From contig NZ_LMQC01000025.1 in the NCBI RefSeq assembly GCF_001424485.1, positions 84,851 to 148,850 of the forward strand: a stretch of DNA of 64,000 nt. Reading direction: 5' to 3'. The position numbers and the translations under genes are program-made. Below the pieces are notes generated by a model, which was not told the origin of the DNA, did no database searches, and saw only the letters and a list, made by a program, of their open reading frames with translations. Shown here piece by piece: positions 18,827 through 27,162 of this stretch (the stretch's first letter is position 1; every line of letters starts with the position of its first letter). The DNA comes from Modestobacter sp. Leaf380 (GTDB taxonomy: Bacteria > Actinomycetota > Actinomycetes > Mycobacteriales > Geodermatophilaceae).

Positions 18827-19869
18827 CCGCCGAACCCGCCGCCCATGCCGCCGTCGACCGGAGTGTCGTCGGCGACCGGCACGAACTCGAGCACCTGCTG
18901 GCCCTCGGTGAGCCCGCCGGTGACCTCCACGAGCAGGCCGTCGGTCAGGCCCAGGGTCACCGGTGTCTGCACCGGCTCGGCGCCGTCGTCCCCGACGACC
19001 CAGACGTTGCCGGCCTGGACCGAGCCCTGGACGGCCGTGACGGGCAGGGTCAGCACGTCCGTGGCGGTGCCCGCCTGCACCGCGACGGAGGCGAGCATGC
19101 CCGGGAACACCGGGGTGCCCGCGGGAACCGCGCAGCGCGCCTCGGTGCCAATGGTGGCGGCACCACCGGGCTGCCCGCCCGCCGGGTCGGTGCCCGTGGA
19201 GCCGCTGCCGCTGCCCGCGGACGGCGGGGCACCCAGCGTGAGCCCGGAGCAGACGAACGGCGCCGGCCCGCCCTGGACGGTGACGTCGGCACTGGCCGGC
19301 GCGGTGAGCAGCCGGAACTGGTCGTCCTGGGTCAGCGGGGCGGTCACCGACAGGGTGCCCGGGCTGATGGACCCGACGACGTCCCCGACGGCCACGAGCT
19401 GGTCGACGAGCACGTCCAGCGTGGTGACGGTGCCCGCGGCCGGGGCCGGCACCGTCGTGGTGGTGATGAGCGGCGGCCGCTCGGTGACCACCGGGTTGCC
19501 CTCGGCGTCGGTGGTCGTGACCGGGTCGCGCTCGGTGGTGACGGTGATCTGCAGCAGGCCGTCCCCGGCGGCGACGACCGCCCCGGGGGCGACCAGCAGC
19601 TTCCTCACCGTGCCGACGGCGGTGGCCTTGACCGGCACGGCGGCGTCGGCGACGACCGTCCTGGTGACCGTGACGGTGTTCTGCACCGTGCCGAGCGCGG
19701 CCGGGACCACGGGGCTCTCCAGCTCCACCGGGGGTGGCGACCCGGCGGCGCTGGACGCGGTGTCGCCGCCGCCGGAGCCGCGGAACGCCAGCACGACCAG
19801 GGCCACGGCGATCACCACCCAGACCAGGAGACGGAGTCCGGGGAAGACCACGGAACGGAGGACCCTCAT
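18823..19869 (-). CDS. HlyD/MacA-like periplasmic adaptor protein
   Basis: 348 residues. N-terminal membrane anchor (about 12-28), then two lipoyl-like half motifs (KATAVGTVRKLLVAPGAVV and VPAPAAGTVTTLDVLVDQL) flanking an extended segment, a beta-barrel region and a C-terminal LPVTAVQGS...VTLGLTDG domain as in membrane-fusion proteins, ending in a Gly-rich tail. No long coiled-coil hairpin is evident, common in Gram-positive adaptors, which need not reach an outer membrane. First gene of the operon: the ATG at 19869 is followed by overlapping ATPase and permease genes. Confidence 0.82.
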   Translation of the reverse strand: MRVLRSVVFPGLRLLVWVVIAVALVVLAFRGSGGGDTASSAAGSPPPVELESPVVPAALGTVQNTVTVTRTVVADAAVPVKATAVGTVRKLLVAPGAVVAAGDGLLQITVTTERDPVTTTDAEGNPVVTERPPLITTTTVPAPAAGTVTTLDVLVDQLVAVGDVVGSISPGTLSVTAPLTQDDQFRLLTAPASADVTVQGGPAPFVCSGLTLGAPPSAGSGSGSTGTDPAGGQPGGAATIGTEARCAVPAGTPVFPGMLASVAVQAGTATDVLTLPVTAVQGSVQAGNVWVVGDDGAEPVQTPVTLGLTDGLLVEVTGGLTEGQQVLEFVPVADDTPVDGGMGGGFGG

Positions 19870-19905
19870 GGCAGCTCGTCTCGTCGGCGGGGGGTGCTGC
19901 GGAGC

Positions 19906-19911
19906 AAGCTA
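19906..19911 (-). promoter_or_regulatory. Possible -10 of the MacAB-like operon
   Basis: TAGCTT on the minus strand 36 nt before the adaptor ATG; the hexamer at -35 (GCCACA, 17-bp spacing) matches consensus poorly. Confidence 0.3.
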
Positions 19912-19967
19912 GCGCGCCCGACCCGGTATGTGGCCCTCCCGAGGGTCGATACGGAGCCGTGTCGACG

Positions 19968-22112
19968 TCATCCCCCGGGTGGGCGTCCCCAGACGCTGAC
20001 CAGGGCCGACGGGTACACCGGGTCCTCGGTGTGGTCGGTGTGACCGCGCCGGCCGGGCCAGGGTCGACGCTGCGGGTCCACCAGGGCGGGGTCGGGCAAC
20101 CGCCACTCCGGGCCGCAGCGCCGCTCCCCCCGGGGTCCGACGACGTCCGGGCCGGTCTCCTCGCCCGTGGCGGTCAGCCGGGTGGACGTGAGCCGGGTCG
20201 AGGTGAGCGGGCCGTCGTCCGGGCTGCGGTCCCAGCTGAGCACTGCGCCGCCGAAGGGGTCGGTGTCCCGGAACAGGGACCGCCACCGGCCGGGCAGTTC
20301 CCGCAGCGCCCACCGCAGCAGCTCCACCGGAACGGCCCGGGGGAAGGTGCGGGCGTAGGCCAGCTGCAGCTGGGAGGCGTGCGTGAGCAGCGCGACCCGG
20401 GGGCGCAGCTCGGGCGGCAGGTGCAGGACGGCGGCCAGGCAGATCAGGCTGCCCTGGCTGTAGCCGACCAGCGTCACCCGCGCGGCCCCGCCGTGGGTCA
20501 GCAGCCAGACCACCCGGCCGGCGACGTCGGTGACGGCCCGCTGGGAGTACGGCGGGGGGACGACCGGGTGCACCTCACGGGGCCAGAAGGCGACGACGTC
20601 CCACAGCACGTTGACCCCGCGGCGCACGCCGGGGTGCAGCACCGCGCCCCGGCCGGCCAGCAGCAGGCCGACGGCGAAGCCGACCAGCGCCACGGTGCCG
20701 ACGGCGACCAGCGCTGCGCCCAGAGCCTCGGGGACCGGGAGGCGCAGGCCGAGCGACCCGGCCAGCAGCACCAGCGCGGCCAGCTGGCCCAGGACGGCGG
20801 CCCCCACCAGCAGGCCCGGCACCCGCCGGCGCAGCCCGGCCGTCCAGAGCCCGGCGGCGGCCGAGCGCACCACCCCGGCGTCGGTGCCGGCGGGGTACCC
20901 GGCGGCCGCCCGGGCGCGCAGCCGCGGCAGGAGGCGCACCCCGCCCAGGAGCGCCACGACGAACGCAGCGGCGAGCAGCGCCGTGGCGACACCCCAGCCG
21001 GCCGCGACGGCGCGGTAGACCCCGGAGACGTCGCCGCCCAGCACCCGGCGGGTCGCCCAGACCAGCCCGGCGGTGAAGCCCAGCCCGAGCGCGGCGCCCA
21101 CCGAGGCCACCACCCAGGCGACCAGCCCGCCGGCCAGCGGCCGGAAGGCCCGGGGGACGACGCCGGTGCCCGAGCGGCCCACCGCCACGGCGACCAGCAG
21201 CACGCCCAGCGTCGCGGTCCCCGTCCAGACCAGCAGCTCCAGGACGCCGGTCAGCGCGGGCAGCGCGCCCGGCACGCCACGCACCAGCAAAGCCGTCCAG
21301 CTGCCGGCCAGCAGCGCCGCCGCACCCCCGAGGACGACCCAGGCCAGGGCGCCCGCGGCCCGCCGGCCCTGCTCGGGTGCCCGACCGCGGCGCCACCAGC
21401 GGGCAGGCGCGCGGGGGTCCCCGAGGGCCAGCAGCAGGCCGGCCAGCCCTGCCGCACCGGCCAGCGGGACCCACCCCAGCCCGATCGCGACCGCCGCCGG
21501 GGCAGCCGGGACCAGCAGCCCGGTGGCCGCGTGCAGCCGGCGGAGGACGGGGACGTCCGGGTCACCGGTGTAGAACGCCGGGTCGGCCAGGACCGTCCGC
21601 GGTGGGTCCACCGGCGGGGGCGCGCGCTCACCCGGTGGGGCCGCCGGCACCCGGCCCCGGCCCAGCAGGGCCACGACCGTCAGACCGGTCAGCACCGCGA
21701 CCAGCCCGGTCAGCACGGCCCAGGGCCCGCCCCCGCGCTGCACCGCGGCCAGGTCCACCAGCACGGTGGTGAGCCCGAGGGCGAAGGTGGCCGTCAGCAC
21801 GGCGCCCAGCAGCCGCAGGGCGGCCAGCGCGAGCGTCCGGGCCGGCCCGGACCGGCCGGCCGGGAGTGCCTGGGCCGCCAGGTTGACCAGGCCGAAGGGC
21901 AGCAGCAGGAACCACAGGCCCTGCCGCCAGCTGCCGGAGGTGAACAGCCCCCAGTGGTAGCCCTCGAGCCCGCCGTCGACCGCGTCGGCGGGCCGGAAGA
22001 ACCTGCCCAGGGAGTCCCCCGCGACCTGGACGACCGCCGGGACGCCGAGCACCGACTCGGGCGGGCTGCCGCTGACCCCGTGCACCCGCAGCTCGACGGT
22101 GCCTCCGGTCAC
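19968..22112 (-). CDS. Large polytopic membrane protein with split alpha/beta-hydrolase elements
   Basis: 714 residues from GTG 22112. The N-terminus VELRVHGVSGSP (His11-Gly12) looks like the oxyanion strand of an alpha/beta hydrolase. Residues about 65-520 are a long run of hydrophobic spans (ten or more). After them comes the nucleophile elbow LVGYSQGSLIC (Ser about 552) and, near the end, HTDHTEDPVYPSAL, a plausible His/acid site. So the hydrolase core seems interrupted by a membrane domain. I do not know a named family; lipase or esterase activity at the membrane is inference. A longer reading to ATG 22214 reaches to within 5 nt of treZ and has no family support. The gene lies head-to-head with treZ. 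Confidence 0.7.
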   Translation of the reverse strand: MTGGTVELRVHGVSGSPPESVLGVPAVVQVAGDSLGRFFRPADAVDGGLEGYHWGLFTSGSWRQGLWFLLLPFGLVNLAAQALPAGRSGPARTLALAALRLLGAVLTATFALGLTTVLVDLAAVQRGGGPWAVLTGLVAVLTGLTVVALLGRGRVPAAPPGERAPPPVDPPRTVLADPAFYTGDPDVPVLRRLHAATGLLVPAAPAAVAIGLGWVPLAGAAGLAGLLLALGDPRAPARWWRRGRAPEQGRRAAGALAWVVLGGAAALLAGSWTALLVRGVPGALPALTGVLELLVWTGTATLGVLLVAVAVGRSGTGVVPRAFRPLAGGLVAWVVASVGAALGLGFTAGLVWATRRVLGGDVSGVYRAVAAGWGVATALLAAAFVVALLGGVRLLPRLRARAAAGYPAGTDAGVVRSAAAGLWTAGLRRRVPGLLVGAAVLGQLAALVLLAGSLGLRLPVPEALGAALVAVGTVALVGFAVGLLLAGRGAVLHPGVRRGVNVLWDVVAFWPREVHPVVPPPYSQRAVTDVAGRVVWLLTHGGAARVTLVGYSQGSLICLAAVLHLPPELRPRVALLTHASQLQLAYARTFPRAVPVELLRWALRELPGRWRSLFRDTDPFGGAVLSWDRSPDDGPLTSTRLTSTRLTATGEETGPDVVGPRGERRCGPEWRLPDPALVDPQRRPWPGRRGHTDHTEDPVYPSALVSVWGRPPGG

Positions 22113-22219
22113 CTCACCGTCGGAGGGGGGTTCAGCAGGGTGCACACGGGCATGATCGACCCGCCCACCGACAGAACCGTCGCCACCCGCTCGACACCCC
22201 GCCCCAGGAGGCACCCCGC

Positions 22220-23989
22220 ATGTCGGACCAGCCCACCGAGTTCGCCGTCTGGGCGCCCGTCCCCGAGCGGGTGCGCCTCCAGCTGGGTGCCGGTGACGCC
22301 GCGCAGGTGTTCGACATGACCCGCGACGACGAGGGCTGGTGGCGGGCCACCGTGCCCGCGCCGGCCGAGGCCGACTACGGCTTCCTGCTCGACGACACCA
22401 CCCCGGCCCGCCCGGACCCCCGCGCCCGCCGCCAGCCCGACGGCGTGCACGGGCTGTCCCGCCGCTTCGACCCCACCGCGTACCGCTGGGTCGACCGGAA
22501 CTGGACCGGGCGCCCCCTGGCCGGTGGCGTCGTCTACGAGCTGCACGTGGGCACCTTCACCGCGGAAGGCACCTTCGACGCGGCGATCACCCGGCTGGAC
22601 CACCTCGTGGAGCTGGGCGTCAGCTTCGTCGAGCTGCTCCCGGTCAACGGCTTCAACGGCACGCACAACTGGGGTTACGACGGCGTCGCCTGGTACGCGG
22701 TCCAGGAGACCTACGGCGGCCCGGCCGGCTACCAGCGCTTCGTCGACGCCTGCCACCAGCGGGGCCTGGCCGTCATCCAGGACGTCGTCTACAACCACCT
22801 GGGGCCCTCGGGGAACTACCTGCCCGAGTTCTTCCCGGTCTTCAGCGAGGGCGGGGCGAACACCTGGGGCGAGTCGGTCAACCTGTCCGGCCCGGACTCC
22901 GACGGCGTCCGCCGCTACGTCCTGGACAACGTGCTGATGTGGCTGCGCGACATGCACGTCGACGGGCTCCGCCTGGACGCCGTCCACGCGCTGGTCGACG
23001 AGCGGGCCACCCACCTGCTGGAGGAGATGGCCGCCGAGGTCGACGCGCTCAGCGTCGCCGAGGGCCGCCCGCTGACCCTCATCGCGGAGAGCGACCTCAA
23101 CGACCCGCGGATGGTCACCCCCCGGGTCGCCGGCGGCACCGGGCTCACCGCCCAGTGGTCCGACGACTTCCACCACTCGCTGCACGCGGTGCTCACCGGT
23201 GAGGGCCAGGGCTACTACCGGGACTTCGCCGAGGGCGGCCTGGCCGGGCTGGCCAAGGTGCTCACCGGCGCGTTCTTCCACGACGGCACCTGGTCCTCCT
23301 TCCGCCGCCGGCACCACGGCCGCCCGGTCGACACCCAGGCGCTGCCGGGCTGGAAGTTCCTGGCCTACCTGCAGGACCACGACCAGATCGGCAACCGCGC
23401 CGTCGGTGACCGCATCTCCGCGTCGCTGTCCCCCGGCCTGCTCGCCGTGGGCGCCACCATCACGCTGACCAGCCCGTTCACCCCGATGCTCTTCATGGGC
23501 GAGGAGTGGGGTGCGACCACGCCGTGGCAGTTCTTCACCAGCCACCCCGAGCCCGAGCTGGGCAGGGCCACGGCCGAGGGCCGGATCGGGGAGTTCGCCG
23601 AGCACGGCTGGGACGCCGAGGTCGTGCCCGACCCGCAGGAGCACGACACGTTCCTGCGCTCCAAGCTGGACTGGTCGCAGCTGGAGCAGGGTCCGCACGC
23701 CGACCTGCTGGCGGTGCACACCGCGCTGCTGGCGCTGCGCTCCGCGCACCCGGACCTGGTCGACCCCGACCTCACCCGGGTCGCGGTCAGCTGGGACGAC
23801 GCCGACCGCTGGATGGTCGTGCACCGCGGCTCGCTACGGGTCGTGGTGAACCTGGCCGACTCCCCGCGGGAGATCGACCTGGACGTCGAGGCCGCCCAGG
23901 TGCTCTTCGCGACCGGCGAGCTGCCCACCCTGGACGGCGAGACCGTCACCCTGCCGCCGGAGTCCGCGGCCGTGCTGGCCACCCGCTGA
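22220..23989 (+). CDS. treZ: Maltooligosyltrehalose trehalohydrolase TreZ
   Basis: 589-residue GH13 enzyme that cleaves trehalose from maltooligosyl trehalose made by TreY. Seen: N-terminal beta domain FAVWAPVPERVRLQL; YELHVGTFTAEGTFDAAI; DVVYNHLGPSGNYLPEF (about 187); GLRLDAVHAL with the catalytic Asp (about 250); LIAESDLNDPR; and QDHDQIGNRAVGDR (about 383). Start ATG 22220 has AGGAGG 10 nt upstream. Separated from glgX-treY by 6.3 kb of genes on the other strand, so it needs its own promoter. The RibD-like gene starts within its stop codon (TGATG). Confidence 0.96.
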   Translation: MSDQPTEFAVWAPVPERVRLQLGAGDAAQVFDMTRDDEGWWRATVPAPAEADYGFLLDDTTPARPDPRARRQPDGVHGLSRRFDPTAYRWVDRNWTGRPLAGGVVYELHVGTFTAEGTFDAAITRLDHLVELGVSFVELLPVNGFNGTHNWGYDGVAWYAVQETYGGPAGYQRFVDACHQRGLAVIQDVVYNHLGPSGNYLPEFFPVFSEGGANTWGESVNLSGPDSDGVRRYVLDNVLMWLRDMHVDGLRLDAVHALVDERATHLLEEMAAEVDALSVAEGRPLTLIAESDLNDPRMVTPRVAGGTGLTAQWSDDFHHSLHAVLTGEGQGYYRDFAEGGLAGLAKVLTGAFFHDGTWSSFRRRHHGRPVDTQALPGWKFLAYLQDHDQIGNRAVGDRISASLSPGLLAVGATITLTSPFTPMLFMGEEWGATTPWQFFTSHPEPELGRATAEGRIGEFAEHGWDAEVVPDPQEHDTFLRSKLDWSQLEQGPHADLLAVHTALLALRSAHPDLVDPDLTRVAVSWDDADRWMVVHRGSLRVVVNLADSPREIDLDVEAAQVLFATGELPTLDGETVTLPPESAAVLATR

Positions 23990-24726
23990 TGCGCGGGCTG
24001 CTGCCCCCGACGGAGTCCTGGCTGGACGACCAGGGCCTCGCCGAGGCCTACCGCCCCCCGGCCGGGCGGCACGTGCGGGCCAACTTCGTCGCGGCGCTGG
24101 ACGGTGCCACCAGCGTCGACGGGAAGTCCGCGGGGCTGGGCTCGGACGGTGACAAGCGGGTGTTCCGGGTGCTGCGCGCCTGGGCCGACGTTGTGCTCGT
24201 CGGCCACGGGACGTCCTCGGCGGAGGGCTACAAGCCGCTGACCGCCGACTCCCCCGTCGGTCGCATCCGGGCCGAGCTGGGCCGCCCGCCGACCGCACCG
24301 GTGGTCGTGGTCAGCAAGCGGGCCTCCCTCGCGCTGGACGACCCGCTGGTCACCGACCCCGTCTCCCCCACGTACCTGGTGACCTGCGGGTCAGCCGACG
24401 TCGGCCGCCGCGAGGAGCTCGCGGCGGCCGGGGTGCGGGTGCTGGTGTGCGGGGACGACGACGTCGACCTGCCGGCCGCCCTGGACCGGCTGGCCCAGGA
24501 CGGCCTGGAGCACGTCCTCTGTGAGGGCGGGCCCTCGCTGTTCCGCGCCGCCGTCGCCGCCGGCGTGGTGGACGAGCTGTGCTTGACCATCGCCCCCGTG
24601 CTGGCCGGCGGCGCGCCGGGCGTGCTCGGGGACGCCGGGCTGGACGACCCCGCCTCCGCCCAGCTGGTGCAGCTGCTGGAGGAGGACGGGGTGCTGTTCA
24701 GCCGGTACAGACTCAGCACGGGCTGA
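23989..24726 (+). CDS. RibD C-terminal-domain (pyrimidine reductase-like) protein
   Basis: 245 residues made of one DHFR-like RibD C-terminal reductase domain without the deaminase half: VRANFVAALDGATSVDGKS, DVVLVGHGTSSAEGYKPL, HVLCEGGPSLFRAAVAAGVVDEL and the TIAPVLAGG end match this family. RibD reductases reduce the ribosyl side chain in riboflavin synthesis; stand-alone actinobacterial members often have unknown substrates. The ATG overlaps the treZ stop by 1 nt, so it is translationally coupled although no metabolic link to trehalose is evident. No other riboflavin genes are near. Confidence 0.85.
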   Translation: MRGLLPPTESWLDDQGLAEAYRPPAGRHVRANFVAALDGATSVDGKSAGLGSDGDKRVFRVLRAWADVVLVGHGTSSAEGYKPLTADSPVGRIRAELGRPPTAPVVVVSKRASLALDDPLVTDPVSPTYLVTCGSADVGRREELAAAGVRVLVCGDDDVDLPAALDRLAQDGLEHVLCEGGPSLFRAAVAAGVVDELCLTIAPVLAGGAPGVLGDAGLDDPASAQLVQLLEEDGVLFSRYRLSTG

Positions 24727-24764
24727 CGCGAGTCCGTCAGACTGAGGACCTCGCTCAGGTCAGC
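24722..24764. terminator. Weak imperfect hairpin between converging genes
   Basis: GCTGACGCGAG (24722-24732) pairs imperfectly with CTCGC...GTCAGC (24750-24764) across the 33-nt gap between the RibD-like gene and the convergent SipW-substrate gene. Confidence 0.35.
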
Positions 24765-25407
24765 TCTCGTCGTCGGTGTCCGGGAACTGCTGGATGGTGA
24801 AGTCCACCGAGAACGAGACGTTGTCGCTCTGGACGAGGTTGTTGTCCGGGCGGTCCTCCAGAGTGAGGACGATGAGGAAGCAGGCACCCTCGCCCGCCTG
24901 CAGAGCGGTGGACCCCGCGCTCGCCGGCGCAGCGATGGGGGCGCTCAGCTGGCCGAGGGGGTAGCTGCCCGTCGTCGGGACCGCGGTGATGTCCTGGCAG
25001 TCGTCTGCGTTGTCGGGGAGAGCCCGGAAGTACTGGGCCGAGACCTGACGACTGAGTTCCCCGGCGTCCTCGCCGTTCCGGCACGGGTCGAAGGCGGCCC
25101 GCTCCGGGTCGGTGCAGCCGTCCTCGGAGTCGACGACGTTCGTGATGACGCCTCCGAGGTTGCCGCTCACGCCCTTGCCCACGTTCTGGATGAAGAACGG
25201 GTACACCGCAGAGTCACCCGGCGCCAGGTCCTGGGCCTCCACCGGGGCACTCACGGTTCCATCGACGCTGAGGAGCAGCGTGCCGGCGGAGGCCTCTTGG
25301 CCAGCAACGACCTCCTGGTCGCTGAACGCGGCGAACGTGCCACTGGCACCGAAGGCGAGCAGCGCGGCGCCACCCATGGCGGCCGAGGCGAGGACGATCT
25401 TCTTCAC
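24760..25407 (-). CDS. SipW-dependent secreted TasA/camelysin-like protein
   Basis: 215 residues from GTG 25407 (AGGAGA, 6 nt spacing). The N-terminus is a textbook SipW-type signal: KK, hydrophobic core, then SGTFAAFSDQE with a downstream ASAGTLLLSVDG, as in TasA, camelysin and CalY. The mature protein is beta-rich and has four Cys: C-x9-C around GELSRQVSA, a Cys in DDCQD and a final CFLIVLTL, followed by NLVQSDNVSFSV. The longer frame to 25500 adds non-signal residues. Processing is presumably by the SipW-like peptidase at 29778. Divergent to a kinase/regulator pair with an inverted repeat between. Likely a surface or matrix protein by family analogy. Confidence 0.85.
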   Translation of the reverse strand: MKKIVLASAAMGGAALLAFGASGTFAAFSDQEVVAGQEASAGTLLLSVDGTVSAPVEAQDLAPGDSAVYPFFIQNVGKGVSGNLGGVITNVVDSEDGCTDPERAAFDPCRNGEDAGELSRQVSAQYFRALPDNADDCQDITAVPTTGSYPLGQLSAPIAAPASAGSTALQAGEGACFLIVLTLEDRPDNNLVQSDNVSFSVDFTIQQFPDTDDES

Positions 25408-25547
25408 GGTGTGTCTCCTGACGTGTTCGTCGCTCCGCGACGCTCTCTCGCCGGGCCCCTGCTCGGCGAACGACACGAGGTTCGCCGTCCGCACAGGCAC
25501 CGCACATCGTCAGTTCTGTTGAACGTCCGACCACCCCGTCGCAAGCC

Positions 25548-25573
25548 GTCACGGAACGGTCCGGTTCCGTGAC
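25548..25573. promoter_or_regulatory. Inverted repeat in the divergent promoter region (putative operator)
   Basis: GTCACGGAAC (25548-25557) and GTTCCGTGAC (25564-25573), perfect 10-bp arms, 6-nt spacer. It lies between the SipW-substrate gene and the kinase gene, away from any stop codon, so it looks like a dimer-binding site, possibly for the NarL-type regulator encoded next door. Confidence 0.5.
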
Positions 25574-25638
25574 TCTGGGGTCATGGACTGTCCCCCGATC
25601 GTGTGATGTCGTCGTCCTCGACCACGGGGGGTCGATCG

Positions 25639-27162
25639 ATGCGGGGAAGTCGGGGGACGCGCACCGGAGCGGGTCCGGGACGGTCGTCAGCGCGGCGCAG
25701 GTGGCTGTCCGAGCGCGGCGGGCGGCTGCTGTCCGGGCCGGGCGGGGCGTTGCTGGCACTCGCCGCGGTGGTCCTGGTGGTGGCCCCGCCGGGTGACCGG
25801 CACCAGCTGCTGGTGGTCGCCACCGCGATCGCCTTCCTGGCCGCCGGCGCGGCCCACCTGCTCCGCGGGCGGCTGACCGGCAGCTCCGGCAGCAGCCAGA
25901 TCGGCCTGGCCCTGGCTGCCCTGGGGCTGCACCTGCCGGCCGGGTTCGCCGTCCGGGTGCTGCTGGACGAGGACGGCGCGGTCCTGGCCCAGGCGGCGGA
26001 GACCGCCGTCATCGCCGCGGCCGCGGTCTGGGCGCTGCGGGCCCTGGTCCCCCGGGTCCCCCGCCCGGTCCGGCACGCCCTGGTCGGCGGTGTCACGGCC
26101 GTGGCCGTCGTGCTGACCGGGCTGCTCGCCTCGGCCGACCCCGCGACGGTCACCCGGTCGCTGGCCGCCGGCTCGCTCGGTGCGGCGCTGCTGTGGACCG
26201 CCGTCGCGGTCGCCGCCGGTCGGGTGGACCCCCTCGGCGACAGCGGCCGCGCCTCCTCCCAGGCCATCGCCGTCGTGGTGGCCGTGGGCACCGCCGGCAC
26301 CGGGGTGTCGGCCCTGGTGACCACCGGGCCCGTCGTCGCCGGGCTGGTGGACCTGCTCCTGCTGAGCGCAGCACTGGTGGCCGCGACCGGCGCGGTCCGC
26401 CGGATCACCGACTCCCTGGACGGCCAGGAGCGCTACGTGGCCGCGCTGATCGAGCAGCTGGCCCACCACGAGCTGCTGCTGCAGCAGACCCGCGGCTGCC
26501 TGCACGACGCCCGCGCGGCGCTCGCCGGCATCCAGGCCGGCACCTCCGCCTCGCACCACCCCGCGGTCCGCTCGGACCCCCGCCGTCGTCAGCAGCTGGA
26601 GCGGGCCACGGCCACCGAGATGAGCCGGCTGCAGCGCCTGCTGCGGATGCCCGAGCGCACCCCCACGGTCACCGAGGTCGACCTCGACGTCCTGCTGGAC
26701 AGCCTGGTCGCCGTGCACCACGAGCGGGGCCTCCGCGTCCGCTGGGCCGGCACCGGCGGTGCGCCCGTCCGGGCCGACGGGGACGCCGTCGCGGTCATCG
26801 TGGGCAACCTGCTGGGCAACGCCCTCGTGCACGCGCCCGGGGCGCTCGTCGAGGTGCAGGCGGTGGTCGGGACGGACCTGGTGATCACCGTCCGCGACGA
26901 CGGTCCCGGGCTCACCGACCTGCAGCGGCTGGGTGTCTTCGAGGCCGGCGCCCGCCGCGACGGCAGCCCCGGGGAGGGCATCGGGCTGGCCCTGTCCCGC
27001 GACCTGGCCCGCCGGCACGGCGGTGACCTGGTGGCCCGGCCGGCCACCACGGGTGCCGTCTTCCGGCTGACCCTCCCGCTGCACCCGACCGCCGCCCCCG
27101 TCGACCAGCTCCCGGGCACAGGCGTCCTCGACGGGCTGCCCGGACTGCGGCTCGCCGGGTGA
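25639..27162 (+). CDS. Membrane sensor histidine kinase (NarL-system type)
   Basis: 507 residues. The N-terminal half (about 40-255) is a membrane domain with about seven or eight spans and no large extracytoplasmic loop, so the cue may be in the membrane. Then a coiled linker and a divergent dimerisation motif with His about 288 in GCLHDARAALAGI, and HATPase with N-box GNLLGNALVHAPG, RDDGPGLT and GEGIGLALSRDLARRHGG. Start ATG 25639 follows a G-rich SD; the GTG at 25603 has none. Overlaps the regulator by 4 nt. Sits inside the SipW/TasA-like cluster, so I infer that it controls it. Confidence 0.88.
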   Translation: MRGSRGTRTGAGPGRSSARRRWLSERGGRLLSGPGGALLALAAVVLVVAPPGDRHQLLVVATAIAFLAAGAAHLLRGRLTGSSGSSQIGLALAALGLHLPAGFAVRVLLDEDGAVLAQAAETAVIAAAAVWALRALVPRVPRPVRHALVGGVTAVAVVLTGLLASADPATVTRSLAAGSLGAALLWTAVAVAAGRVDPLGDSGRASSQAIAVVVAVGTAGTGVSALVTTGPVVAGLVDLLLLSAALVAATGAVRRITDSLDGQERYVAALIEQLAHHELLLQQTRGCLHDARAALAGIQAGTSASHHPAVRSDPRRRQQLERATATEMSRLQRLLRMPERTPTVTEVDLDVLLDSLVAVHHERGLRVRWAGTGGAPVRADGDAVAVIVGNLLGNALVHAPGALVEVQAVVGTDLVITVRDDGPGLTDLQRLGVFEAGARRDGSPGEGIGLALSRDLARRHGGDLVARPATTGAVFRLTLPLHPTAAPVDQLPGTGVLDGLPGLRLAG

